Assembly: GCA_031296405.1 (NCBI GenBank)
Contig: JAVKKH010000007.1
Coordinates: forward strand, 32,249-96,248
Length of the DNA stretch: 64,000 bases
Source of the DNA: Candidatus Tepidifontimicrobium thermophilum
Lineage (GTDB): Bacteria > Sysuimicrobiota > Sysuimicrobiia > Sysuimicrobiales > Sysuimicrobiaceae
Reading direction: 5' to 3'
The notes beneath the pieces are model-generated. The model was not told where the DNA came from, ran no database searches, and saw nothing but the letters and a program-made list of their open reading frames with translations. This document shows, in pieces, positions 25,773 to 34,010 of this stretch (position 1 is the first letter of the stretch; the number at the start of each line of letters is the position of its first letter). Both the position numbers and the translations under genes were made by a program.

Positions 25773-26533
25773 CGCACCACCTCCGCCTCCGCCCGCAGGA
25801 GCTCCCACAGCCGGTGACGCAACTCGTGAAAGCGCGGGAGACCCCGGACACGGTCGCCGCTTCGCGGCCGCGGGATGTCCACCGACAGCACCTCCCGGAC
25901 CCGCCCGGGGCGTGAGGACAGAACCACGATGCGGTCCCCGAGGAGGATCGCCTCGTCGATGCTGTGGGTTACGAACACCACCGTCTTGCGCTGCGTCCGC
26001 CACACCCGCAGCAGCTCCTCCTGCATGAACTCCCGGGTCTGAGCGTCCAGGGCGCCGAAGGGCTCGTCCATGAGCAGGACTTCCGGGTCCACAGCCAGCG
26101 CCCGGGCGATCCCGACCCGCTGCTGCATCCCGCCGGAGAGCTGGTAAGGATACTTGTGCTCAAATCCCCGCAACCCCATGAGCTCGATGAACTTCGGCAC
26201 CCGCTCCTGGATCTCGGCTTTGGGGCGGCCCTGCAGTCGCAGGCCGTAGGCCACGTTGTCCCACACCGTCTTCCAGGGGAGCAGGCCGAAGTGCTGGAAC
26301 ACCATGGCCACCTCGGGTCGCGGACCGCGGACCTGCTCGCCGTCCACCCACACCCTCCCTTCGTCCGGGGGCACCAGGCCCGCGAGGATCCGTAGCAGGG
26401 TGGTCTTCCCGCACCCGCTGGGCCCGATCACGCAGAGGAACTCGTTGGGCTGCACCTGCACCGAGCACGGCCCCAGCGCGCTGACGTCACCGAAACGCTT
26501 GGTCACACCCTCCACGACCATCTTCGCGGTCAT
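25769..26533 (-). CDS. ABC transporter ATP-binding protein (SsuB/TauB type)
   Basis: 254 residues with all ABC motifs: Walker A GPSGCGKTTLLR (about residues 38-49), Q-loop VFQHFGLLPW, signature QLSGGMQQRVGIARAL, Walker B VLLMDEPFGALD and the H-loop FVTHSIDEA. The pattern fits the nitrate/sulfonate/taurine importer class. ATG 26533 overlaps the alpha/beta hydrolase stop as ATGA, and its own stop overlaps the permease start, so hydrolase, ATPase and permease are translationally linked. This ties the importer to the hydrolytic enzymes. Confidence 0.94.
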   Translation of the reverse strand: MTAKMVVEGVTKRFGDVSALGPCSVQVQPNEFLCVIGPSGCGKTTLLRILAGLVPPDEGRVWVDGEQVRGPRPEVAMVFQHFGLLPWKTVWDNVAYGLRLQGRPKAEIQERVPKFIELMGLRGFEHKYPYQLSGGMQQRVGIARALAVDPEVLLMDEPFGALDAQTREFMQEELLRVWRTQRKTVVFVTHSIDEAILLGDRIVVLSSRPGRVREVLSVDIPRPRSGDRVRGLPRFHELRHRLWELLRAEAEVVR

Positions 26534-27615
26534 CCCGCGCCTCCGGAGCTCGCCCCCAGCTGCTCGGCCATCCAGTCCGCCACCAGGGGCCGGTACTTGT
26601 AGGGGATGTTGTTGCACACGTGGTTGCCCTCGGGGTACAGCACGAACTCCCCCCGGGGCGCCTCCCGCGCTACCCGCTCCGCGTCCTGCCAGGGGAACAG
26701 GGCGTCCTGCTGCCCGAACACCACCAACAGCGGCTGCTGCAGCCTCGGCAGCACCGGCCCCAGGTCCAGCTCCAGGGCCCGACGCCGTGCCTCCGAGTCG
26801 TCAGCCGCGCCCGCGTGGTACCGGAACGTCTCCCTCGTCAGGACCGGCAGCCGCTCCCACGCGGCCCCGAAGTTGTAGGGCCCTCCGATGGCGGCCACCG
26901 CCCGGATCCGCGGCTCAAACGCCGCGGCCCGGGGCGCGTAGTAGCCGCCCAGGCTGACCCCCACCGCCCCCACCCGGTCCAGGTCCAGGTCGAAGTTTGC
27001 CGACAGGTGGTCCAGCACCGCCCGCACCGCCGCCTCGTAGTCGGGCCGGATGCGGGTGTGGAAACCCGTCTCACCCTGGCCAGGGCCGTCCACGGATACC
27101 GTGGCCATCCCCCGCACCAGGAAGGTGTTCTCCCAGTGGAAGAACTCCTCTTTGGTGGAGTCCAGGCCCGGGATCAGCAGCACCACAGGCGGCCGCTGGC
27201 GGCCCTGGGGCCTGCGCAGGTTCGCGAACAGCATCGTGTCCTCGAAGGGGATCTCCAGACGGCGCGCGGTAGCGTCGAGGTGTCTGTGGGCCGCCCGGAG
27301 GGCCTCCACGGACCGCACCGTGGTCTCCCGGTACCGCTGAGGATCCACCGTCCACACGAACTTCGCGAAGTGGTAGCACAAGGCCGCCCGCACCCACGCC
27401 TCGCCCGCGGTGATCCGCCGTCCCCGGGCCTCCGCCTCGCGGGCCAGCTCCGCGTGGACGTCTCCGGTCCGCACCCACGCCTCCAGCCACTCCTCCCAGC
27501 GCGTGATGGAAGCGGTCGCGCGGACGAAGTCGTTGTAGTCCACCCCCTGGGCGATCATCCGTGGGGCCCAGTTCTGCACCACCGCCTGAACCCTCGTGTC
27601 CCCCCGCCCGCTCAC
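26530..27615 (-). CDS. Alpha/beta hydrolase, DHPON-hydrolase/FrsA-like
   Basis: A 361-residue serine hydrolase with an alpha-helical N-terminal cap (about residues 15-120) before the catalytic core, the layout of 2,6-dihydroxypseudooxynicotine hydrolase and related C-C bond hydrolases. The nucleophile elbow is GVSLGGYYAPRA (about 224-235). The acid is likely Asp in FGQQDALFPW and the base His in EGNHVCNN. GTG 27615 overlaps the amidohydrolase stop as GTGA. It probably cleaves a C-C or ester/amide bond in an imported substrate; the exact reaction is inferred from family only. Confidence 0.85.
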   Translation of the reverse strand: MSGRGDTRVQAVVQNWAPRMIAQGVDYNDFVRATASITRWEEWLEAWVRTGDVHAELAREAEARGRRITAGEAWVRAALCYHFAKFVWTVDPQRYRETTVRSVEALRAAHRHLDATARRLEIPFEDTMLFANLRRPQGRQRPPVVLLIPGLDSTKEEFFHWENTFLVRGMATVSVDGPGQGETGFHTRIRPDYEAAVRAVLDHLSANFDLDLDRVGAVGVSLGGYYAPRAAAFEPRIRAVAAIGGPYNFGAAWERLPVLTRETFRYHAGAADDSEARRRALELDLGPVLPRLQQPLLVVFGQQDALFPWQDAERVAREAPRGEFVLYPEGNHVCNNIPYKYRPLVADWMAEQLGASSGGAG

Positions 27616-28601
27616 GTCCGCACCTCCAGGCCCAGGGCCCGGGCCGCGTTGTCCCGCAAGACCCTGGCTTCCGCCTCCTGCCCCAGCTCTGCCCGGCGGA
27701 CGAACTCCACCGGCTGCGCCAGTCCCATGTCGAAGGGGTAGTCGGACCCCAACACCACCTGCTCCGAGCCCACCCACTCCACCAGCTGCCTCAGCAGCAC
27801 GGGGTCGTGGGTGACGGTGTCGTAGTAGAAGCGCCGCAGGCACACTTCCACGTCCTCCCGCAGTCTCGCCCGCGCCTTGGGTTGGAAGGTGTGGGCGTGG
27901 CGCAACCGGCCCCGCAGGGCGGGCAGAGCACCACCCCCGTGGGCCAGGATGACCACAAGCCGCGGATGACGCTCCAGCACCCCGCTCATCACCAGGTGCC
28001 CGGCGGTCATGGCGGTCTCCACGGGGTTGCCGACCGTGTTCCACAGGTAGTACTCGTGCAGGTCGGGGATCCCGAACCCTCGGGTGGTGGGGTGCACGAA
28101 CACGCCGAGTTTCAAGGCTTCTGCAGCCTCCCATACGGGCTCGAACGCATCCTCCCCCAATAACCGGCCTCCGACCCTGGCGGTGACCTCCACGCCCACC
28201 AGCCCCGGCCGGCCCCGCACGTCCTCCAGCAACCGCGCGGCCTCCTCCGGAGCCTGGAGGGGGACCGCCCCGAACGCCCACACCCGGCCTGGGCGGCGCG
28301 CACAGACCCGGGACAGCCCCTCGTTCCACGCCTTGCAGACCTCCCGGGCCAGCCCCACGTCCTGCTCCTCGTACGGCAGCATCGAGACCCAGGGCGAGAG
28401 GATCACGGCGTCCACGCCTACCCGGTCCAAGTCCTCCAGGGTCGCCTCGGGGTCCGCCAGCGCCCCCACCGCGGAGAGAACCCGCTGCCCGCGCCACTCC
28501 ACGACGTCGCGGTCGCCCTCCCGGACCCGCCGCGCCCGCCAGTCCCCTTCGCCCACCAGCTCGGGGACGACGACGTGGCAGTGGACGTCGACCGCGTTCA
28601 C
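27612..28601 (-). CDS. ACMSD-like amidohydrolase (metal-dependent decarboxylase/hydrolase)
   Basis: A 329-residue amidohydrolase_2 family TIM barrel. Metal ligands are visible as VDVHCHVV near residues 5-12 (HxH), His in GVFVHPTT, His in VILAHGGGALPAL and Asp in LGSDYPFDMG. This group contains alpha-amino-beta-carboxymuconate-semialdehyde decarboxylase and gamma-resorcylate decarboxylase. GTG 28601 overlaps the preceding CMD-gene stop as GTGA and has AGGT upstream. It is one of several steps in the minus-strand catabolic block. Substrate unknown. Confidence 0.87.
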   Translation of the reverse strand: MNAVDVHCHVVVPELVGEGDWRARRVREGDRDVVEWRGQRVLSAVGALADPEATLEDLDRVGVDAVILSPWVSMLPYEEQDVGLAREVCKAWNEGLSRVCARRPGRVWAFGAVPLQAPEEAARLLEDVRGRPGLVGVEVTARVGGRLLGEDAFEPVWEAAEALKLGVFVHPTTRGFGIPDLHEYYLWNTVGNPVETAMTAGHLVMSGVLERHPRLVVILAHGGGALPALRGRLRHAHTFQPKARARLREDVEVCLRRFYYDTVTHDPVLLRQLVEWVGSEQVVLGSDYPFDMGLAQPVEFVRRAELGQEAEARVLRDNAARALGLEVRT

Positions 28602-29188
28602 CGGCGACCTGCCACCCCCTTGGTGCCGGGCTTCAACCCCACAGCGGTGTCCGCCAGCACCTCGCCGTGCCGAATGCCCAGGGTTTTGATCCACCGCTGC
28701 TGCCCGAGGGTGAGGGCGACGAAGAAGCCCAGTTCCACGATTTCCGGAACGGTGAACTGCTCATAGAGCTTCGCCCACAGGGCGTCGTCCGCGATCTCCG
28801 CGTTCCACACGATGGCACTGGTGTACCGCAACGCCACCTTCTCCCGCTCCGTGAAATGTTCGGACTCCTCAAAGTGCAGCAGCTCCTCGTACTTCTCCTC
28901 CGTCAGGCCCTTCCGTCCAGCCTGGACGGATCGCTGGACCCCTCAGTACTCGCACTCGATGGACTTCGAGACGTAGACGCGACACAGCTCCTTGATGGAG
29001 TGGTCCAGCACCCCGTGCCGGAAGGTGAGCTCCCACGCCTGGCTGAAAGCCCGGATGACGTTGGGGCTGTGGGCCCGGATGGCCTGGCTTTCCGGCCTCG
29101 GGGTGCCCTCCCGCCGGGCGCGCTCCAGATACCCCAGAATCTCCGGGTCCTTTACGGTGTCAGGGTCTACGTACGGAATCCTCGGCAT
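28598..29188 (-). CDS. Candidate selenoprotein: CMD/AhpD-like protein with in-frame TGA (Sec82)
   Basis: Read through one TGA at 28945-28943, this is a single 196-residue carboxymuconolactone decarboxylase/AhpD-like protein. The N-terminal part ends SKSIECEY, then TGA, then GVQRSVQAGRKGLTEEKYEE with no further stop. The TGA falls on the second Cys of the redox CxxC motif, giving C79-E-Y-U82. The downstream part carries normal family sequence (FTEREKVALRYTSAIVWNAE, VPEIVELGFFVALTLGQQRW). A SECIS-like hairpin follows the TGA at once. Family members reduce peroxides or act as decarboxylase-like redox enzymes, and AhpD-like Sec proteins are known. The alternative is a nonsense mutation of a Cys codon. 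ATG 29188 has GGGAGGT upstream. Confidence 0.8.
28906..28942 (-). promoter_or_regulatory. Bacterial SECIS-like hairpin after the in-frame TGA
   Basis: Directly after the TGA the minus strand can fold as an outer stem GGUCC (28940-28936) with GGGCC (28910-28906), an internal loop, and an inner perfect 7-bp stem CCGUCCA (28929-28923) with UGGACGG (28919-28913), capped by the loop GGC (28922-28920). The loop starts 21 nt after UGA and opens with two G residues, both inside the known bacterial SECIS limits (16-37 nt; at least one G in the first two loop positions). Function is inferred. Confidence 0.65.
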
Positions 29189-29202
29189 CCTCCCACCTCC
29201 CG

Positions 29203-30378
29203 CTATCCCACACGGCGCAAGCCCCGGGGATACCCGTGCACAGGCTCTACGCCGTCCTCCCTCAGCACCACCAGCTCCCCGGTCTGCACGCCGGCTCGGG
29301 CGTCCGGGGTCACCACGTTGGGCTGGATCACCAGGGCCATGCCGGGCCGCAGGATCAGCTCCGCGTCCTGCGGGTTGTCGAATCCCTCAGGCCCCAGCAC
29401 AGGCGGCAGGTAGCCGCCTCCGTACCCGTGCACGAGGTCGTCATACACCGTGAACCCTGCCCGTCGGATCCCCTCCAGCACCCGCAGGAGTTCCCCCGCG
29501 CGGATCCCCGGCCGCAGGACGCGCAGCGCGTGCTCAAACGCCTCCTCCGCCACCCGGTGCAGCTCGCGAAACAGGGGCGTCGGCTCTGCCCCCACCACAA
29601 ACGTTCGCAGGAGCTGCCCCGCATAGCCCCAGAAGGCCGCGCTGATCTCACACACCACCACGTCCCCTACCCGCACCCGGCGGCCGGAGGGGTACTGCGC
29701 GGGGACGCACCGGTCAGGATCGGTCATGGAAGTGACGGAGAGGAAGTGGATGTGGGTGCTTCCGCCCAACGGCACGTACGCCCGCTCCACGACGTCCACC
29801 AGCTCGAACTCGCTCACCCCGGGGCGGAGGGCTGCCTCCAGGGCCCGTACCGCGCGGTCGGTGAGCTCCGCCCCCGCCCGCAACCACGCGAGCTCCTCCT
29901 CCGACTTCACCAGCCGCAACGACACGTAGGAGGGGGTCAGGTCCACCACCTGCCGCACGCGCGTGGCCAGGGGATGCCACGCAGAACCGGGCAGGGGTCC
30001 CACCACACCCACCCGCTGCTGTTCACCCCCTCGCCGGACCAGCTCCTCGGCCACGGTTCGGGCGGTTGCTGGCCCTGCCCAGACCACCTGGACGTCCGAG
30101 GCCACGGCGCGCTGGGCCGTAGGCACGTGGTTCCGGTACTGGACGAACAGCTTCACGGCCTCCCCGGGGGCCCACACCACCGCTGCCTCCCGCGTCACCG
30201 GCCATCCGGTGAACCACTGGACGGCGTCGCCGCTGCCCGCATTCCCGTACAGCACGAGCCGGTCCACCCCGCTCCGCTCCACCAGTTGCGCCAGCTGCGC
30301 CCGACGGCGGCGCACCTCGTCGTCGGAGAAAAGCGGGTAGCCATCCTCTGCCCACACTGCCCGCCAGGAGGACCCCAT
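29203..30378 (-). CDS. M24 (pita-bread) family protein, creatinase-like, metal site lost
   Basis: A 391-residue protein with a creatinase N-terminal domain (about 15-150) and an M24 catalytic-fold domain (about 160-391). Where aminopeptidase P has D-x10-D this protein reads ISAAFWGYAGQLLRTF after a Glu, so the metal Asp pair is Glu/Gln. The two later Glu ligands also appear replaced (VIQPNVV; VQTGELVVL), while the His in DLVHGYGGGY remains. It therefore resembles metal-free creatinase-type hydrolases more than peptidases. ATG 30378 is two bases after the aldehyde dehydrogenase stop. Confidence 0.82.
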   Translation of the reverse strand: MGSSWRAVWAEDGYPLFSDDEVRRRRAQLAQLVERSGVDRLVLYGNAGSGDAVQWFTGWPVTREAAVVWAPGEAVKLFVQYRNHVPTAQRAVASDVQVVWAGPATARTVAEELVRRGGEQQRVGVVGPLPGSAWHPLATRVRQVVDLTPSYVSLRLVKSEEELAWLRAGAELTDRAVRALEAALRPGVSEFELVDVVERAYVPLGGSTHIHFLSVTSMTDPDRCVPAQYPSGRRVRVGDVVVCEISAAFWGYAGQLLRTFVVGAEPTPLFRELHRVAEEAFEHALRVLRPGIRAGELLRVLEGIRRAGFTVYDDLVHGYGGGYLPPVLGPEGFDNPQDAELILRPGMALVIQPNVVTPDARAGVQTGELVVLREDGVEPVHGYPRGLRRVG

Positions 30379-30380
30379 CC

Positions 30381-31823
30381 CTAGCCGTCCGCGGGATTGA
30401 GCACCACGATCCGCAGGTCCGTCATCTCCTCGATGGCGTATCGGGGTCCCTCCCGGCCGATCCCGCTCCGCCGGATCCCACCGTAGGGCATAAGGTCCAC
30501 GCGGAACCCCGACGTGTCGTTGACGATCACCCCGCCCATGCGGAGAGTCCGGGCCGCCTTCATGGCACGGTCCAGGTTCCGGGTGAACACCCCCGCCTGC
30601 AACCCGTACTCCGTGTCGTTGGCCTGCCGCAGGGCCTCCTCGAAGCTCGAGCAGGCCACCACGGACGCCACGGGCCCGAACACCTCCTGGCAGACCACCT
30701 TCATCTCCGGCCGCACGTCGGTCAGCACCGTGGCCGGGTAGAGGACCCCCTGCCGCGGCCCGCCCAGCGCGCGCCGGGCGCCTCCCTGCACCGCTTCCTC
30801 CACCCAGGCCTCCACGCGCCGCGCGTCGTCCTCAGAGATCAGGGGCCCGATGTCCGTGTCGGGATCCTCGGGGTCGCCCAGCTTCATGGCCCGCGCGGCC
30901 GCCACGAACTTCTCGAGAAACGGCTCGTAGGCCGGCTGCTCCACGTAGATGCGCTGCACGGAGATGCAGAACTGACCCGCGTAGAGATACGCGAACCGGG
31001 CCAGCAGCTGCGCCGCCTGGTCCAGGTTCGCGTCCTGGGCGACGATGTTCGGGGAGTTGTTCCCCAGCTCCAGGATCACCCGCCGCAGGCCTGTGGCGGC
31101 CTTGATGCGCTCCCCCACCTCGGGGCTGCCGGTGAAGGTGTACAGGGCGATCCCGGGGTGACGCAGCAGGGCCTCGCCCACGGTCCGCCCGCCGCCGACG
31201 ACCACGTTGAGGTACCCCGGGGGAAGCCCGGCCTCTTCCAGGAGCTGGGCCAGCATCAGGCTCGTGAGGGGCGTGTAGGTGGCCGGTTTCAGGACGACGG
31301 CGTTCCCTGCGGCCAGGGCGGGCCCCACCTTGTGCGCCACCAGGTTCAGGGGGAAGTTGAAGGGGGAGATGGCGCACACCACACCTACTGGAACCCGGAG
31401 GGTGAAAGCCAGGCGTCCTTCGCCGCCCGGGGCGGCTTCCACGGGCACCTGCTCCCCGTGGATCCGCTTGGCCTCCTCCCCGCTGAGGGAAATGGTCTGG
31501 AGCGCGCGGTCCACTTCCACCCGTGCGTACTTCAGGGGTTTGCCGGCCTCCCGGGCGATGGTCAGCGCGAACTCCTCGCGCCGCTGGCTCAACAGGTCCG
31601 CGGCGCGGCGCAGGATCTCGAACCGTCGGTACGGGGAAAGCGGACGCTCCTCCAGGGCCCGCTGCGCCGCCTGCACCGCCTCGTCCACGAGGGCCTCGTC
31701 CGCCTCCACCACCTCCGCCAGGACCTCCTGCCGGTACTTGTGCAGCACCGGCACGGTACGCGGGCCGTCGCGCCACCTGCCGTCGATGTACAAGCCCCAT
31801 CGGGGTACTGTCACCGTGGCCAC
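30381..31823 (-). CDS. Aldehyde dehydrogenase family protein
   Basis: A 480-residue NAD(P)-dependent aldehyde dehydrogenase. Cofactor-binding TFTGSPEVGERIK (about residues 219-231), the catalytic Glu in VILELGNNSPNI (about 240-251) and the catalytic Cys in YAGQFCISVQRIYV (about 275-288) are all present. Similarity is to the broad lactaldehyde/succinate-semialdehyde type. GTG 31823 is chosen over GTG 31859 because GGAGGTGAGGAGG lies just upstream and the gene then starts seven bases after the nitrilase stop. It would oxidise an aldehyde released by the pathway. Confidence 0.93.
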   Translation of the reverse strand: MATVTVPRWGLYIDGRWRDGPRTVPVLHKYRQEVLAEVVEADEALVDEAVQAAQRALEERPLSPYRRFEILRRAADLLSQRREEFALTIAREAGKPLKYARVEVDRALQTISLSGEEAKRIHGEQVPVEAAPGGEGRLAFTLRVPVGVVCAISPFNFPLNLVAHKVGPALAAGNAVVLKPATYTPLTSLMLAQLLEEAGLPPGYLNVVVGGGRTVGEALLRHPGIALYTFTGSPEVGERIKAATGLRRVILELGNNSPNIVAQDANLDQAAQLLARFAYLYAGQFCISVQRIYVEQPAYEPFLEKFVAAARAMKLGDPEDPDTDIGPLISEDDARRVEAWVEEAVQGGARRALGGPRQGVLYPATVLTDVRPEMKVVCQEVFGPVASVVACSSFEEALRQANDTEYGLQAGVFTRNLDRAMKAARTLRMGGVIVNDTSGFRVDLMPYGGIRRSGIGREGPRYAIEEMTDLRIVVLNPADG

Positions 31824-31830
31824 GTCCTCC

Positions 31831-32868
31831 TCACCTCCCCTCGGCTCCCTCTCCCTCACCTTCCCGGACGTAGATCCGGGGTGCCGAAGCGTTCACCCGG
31901 AGCTGGAAGACGTCCGGCCGGTTGTAGTGGCCCGCGAAGTCGTGGCGGACCTTCTCTGCCACGCACTCGTTCAGGTCCGCCTGGAACACCAGGACGCCCT
32001 CCTCCGCGCCCATGGGGCCCGCCACCACAGATCCGCCCGGGCCCACAATGTTGGAGCCTCCCGTGCTGCGGTCGTCCCACAGGATCGCCCGGTCCTCCTC
32101 CGTGTACACCAGCAGCTCCCGCATCTCGTCCGTCAGGGTCCCGCACGCGTTCACCACGAACGCTTTGGTGGCGAGTGCCAGGGCCCGGCCCACCACGAGG
32201 GCCCGTTCCGGGCACGACATTCCCCGTTTCGGGAACCGGTTCGGCCAGCTGACGGCCAGCACGTGCGGGTACTCGGCCATGAGGGCGAACACCGCCAGCG
32301 GGTTGGAGCTCTCCCCACAGATCAACCCGCCCACGCGGCCGAAGTCCGTGGGGAAGGTCCTCAGGGTGTCCCCGAACCCGCCGGTGTGCACCAGACGCTC
32401 CCCCACGGTGGGGACGAGCTTCCGGTGCTTGCCGAGGAGCGTCCCGTCGGGGGCGATGAACAGCTGCGTGTTGTACAGGGTCCCGAACGTGCCCGGCCGA
32501 CGCTCGCACAGGCCCATGATCACGTACACCCCGGCCTCCCGGGCGGACTCGCACAGGGCCTCGGTGGTCCGGCTGGGAATCTCCACGGAGTTCAGGAACA
32601 GCCGTGTGGCCAGCTCGCCGCTCCTGGGGTCGGTGGCGGGGTAGAAGTGGTACCACAAGGGATGGCCCGGGATGAACCCCTCGGGGAAAACCACGAGCTT
32701 CGCGCCCCGGCGCCCGGCTTCCAGGATCCACTCGCAGGCACGCTCCGTGGTGCGCTCGCGGTTCAGGAACACCGGAGCTGCCTGCACCGCGGCCAGCTTC
32801 ACCCGCGGGAGGCGGTCACCACCCCCCGGCTCGGCCTCCACCACGCTCTCCAGCTCCACCAGACGCAT
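31831..32868 (-). CDS. Nitrilase-family carbon-nitrogen hydrolase
   Basis: A 345-residue nitrilase-superfamily enzyme with the full Glu-Lys-Cys triad: VVFPEGFIPGHP (about residues 59-70), GKHRKLVPT and GGLICGESSNPL. The spacing fits branch-1 nitrilases, which hydrolyse nitriles to acids and ammonia. ATG 32868 has GGGAGGCGGAG upstream; it adds about 22 residues before the usual VKLAAVQAAPVFLN start, so a later start is possible. It sits between a ketopentenoate-hydratase-like gene and an aldehyde dehydrogenase. Nitrile substrate unknown. Confidence 0.9.
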   Translation of the reverse strand: MRLVELESVVEAEPGGGDRLPRVKLAAVQAAPVFLNRERTTERACEWILEAGRRGAKLVVFPEGFIPGHPLWYHFYPATDPRSGELATRLFLNSVEIPSRTTEALCESAREAGVYVIMGLCERRPGTFGTLYNTQLFIAPDGTLLGKHRKLVPTVGERLVHTGGFGDTLRTFPTDFGRVGGLICGESSNPLAVFALMAEYPHVLAVSWPNRFPKRGMSCPERALVVGRALALATKAFVVNACGTLTDEMRELLVYTEEDRAILWDDRSTGGSNIVGPGGSVVAGPMGAEEGVLVFQADLNECVAEKVRHDFAGHYNRPDVFQLRVNASAPRIYVREGEGEGAEGR

Positions 32869-32881
32869 CTCCGCCTCCCGT

Positions 32882-33595
32882 TCACGGTTGCTCCCCGCTC
32901 AAACCGACCACCACCCGTCCGAGTCCTGCAAGCTCGAACTCCACGGATCGGTCCGCAGGGTCCAGGGACAGGGGAGGGATCACGGACCCGCAGATGACCA
33001 AGTCTCCGGCCCGCAGACGCTCCCCCACGGAGGCCAGCACCCGCGCCATCTCCCCCAGCACGTCCACCACCCGCCCCGGAAAAGCCTCCAGGTCTTCCAC
33101 CCCCGCGGACTCCCCGCCGTTGCGGAACACCCGTCCCACCGTGCCCGCCAGGCTGCCCGTGAAGGGCACGGTCCGCATGTCCCCGACGACCGCGTATCGG
33201 TGGAAGATGTTTCCGGCCAGCACCGCCTCCAGGTCCTCCTCGGGTGCGCGGTCTGGGTCGACCAGCTCGATGGCGGGCGCCACCCCGGTCACCGCGGCGG
33301 CCACCGCCTCCGGCGAGCTGTCGGGCAGCACGTCCTGTCCCAGCCGCACCGCCACCTCCGGTTCTGCCACCGGCCGGCGCCACCCTCGCACGGACACGGT
33401 AACACCGGAGGGCAGCACCGTCCGGTCGGTGAGGAAGCCCGCCAGAAGGTGGGGAAGCCCGAGTCGCTGCTTCGCCTGCGAAGAACCGAAGGCGGCTTTC
33501 CAGCCCAAAGGCCTTGCCCCCGACCCCACCAGCTCCCGCCTCTTTTCCAGCAGCCGCTGGAGGCCGCTGCGCACCGCGGGATGGACCTCCGTCAC
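32882..33595 (-). CDS. Fumarylacetoacetase-family hydratase (2-keto-4-pentenoate hydratase-like)
   Basis: A 237-residue member of the FAH/MhpD fold. Characteristic features are GWKAAFGSSQAKQRLGL near residues 31-47, AVEPEVAVRLG-type acidic metal residues (read here as AEPEVAVRLG, about 77-86), and PAIELVDPD. Family members hydrate 2-hydroxypenta-2,4-dienoate in aromatic meta-cleavage pathways or decarboxylate 4-oxalocrotonate. GTG 33595 has GGAGGT five bases upstream. Its neighbours suggest breakdown of an aromatic or unsaturated acid. Confidence 0.82.
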   Translation of the reverse strand: MTEVHPAVRSGLQRLLEKRRELVGSGARPLGWKAAFGSSQAKQRLGLPHLLAGFLTDRTVLPSGVTVSVRGWRRPVAEPEVAVRLGQDVLPDSSPEAVAAAVTGVAPAIELVDPDRAPEEDLEAVLAGNIFHRYAVVGDMRTVPFTGSLAGTVGRVFRNGGESAGVEDLEAFPGRVVDVLGEMARVLASVGERLRAGDLVICGSVIPPLSLDPADRSVEFELAGLGRVVVGLSGEQP

Positions 33596-33608
33596 CTTGC
33601 ACCTCCGG

Positions 33609-34010
33609 CTAGGTCCGCTCCGGAGCCACCTCGTAACCCGAGGCCTCCAGGGAGCCCGCTCCGATCCAGCCCCAGACCAGCACCGCGTCCTCTGGGCCGG
33701 TGTTCACGAAGCCGTGCCAGCCGCCGCGGGGGATGTACACCACGTCCCCTTCTGCGGCGGGCTCGCGGCCCGCGTCGGTGTAGATCTCGCCCCGCCCCTT
33801 CAGCACCACGAAGAACTCGTCGCAGTTGCGGTGCAGGTGCCGTTCGTGCCGGGCGCCCGGCCGGAACACCGTCCAGCCCAGGGTGAAGTCCTTCGCCCCC
33901 GCGGTCGCCTCGTCCACCAGGAACCGCACCACCATGTCCACCCAGCCATCCTCCCGCGCCAGGCCTCCGCGCGGCGCCACCTTCTCCACGTGGGTCCGGT
34001 ACAGCTTCAC
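33609..34010 (-). CDS. Cupin-domain protein
   Basis: 133 residues forming one cupin barrel. Motif 1 contains HERHLHRNCDEFFVVLKGRG (about residues 54-73), and motif 2 has GDVVYIPRGGWHGFVN (about 87-102). All expected His/Glu metal ligands are present. GTG 34010 overlaps the preceding dehydrogenase stop as GTGA and has GGAGGAG upstream. Single-domain cupins in catabolic operons often bind or isomerise sugars or keto acids; no specific reaction can be named. Confidence 0.8.
   Translation of the reverse strand: MKLYRTHVEKVAPRGGLAREDGWVDMVVRFLVDEATAGAKDFTLGWTVFRPGARHERHLHRNCDEFFVVLKGRGEIYTDAGREPAAEGDVVYIPRGGWHGFVNTGPEDAVLVWGWIGAGSLEASGYEVAPERT

Noticed and set aside
26530..28497. A 655-codon extension of the alpha/beta hydrolase
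   Set aside because: The extra part shadows the amidohydrolase gene and has no domain-like sequence; GTG 27615 with the 4-bp overlap is better.
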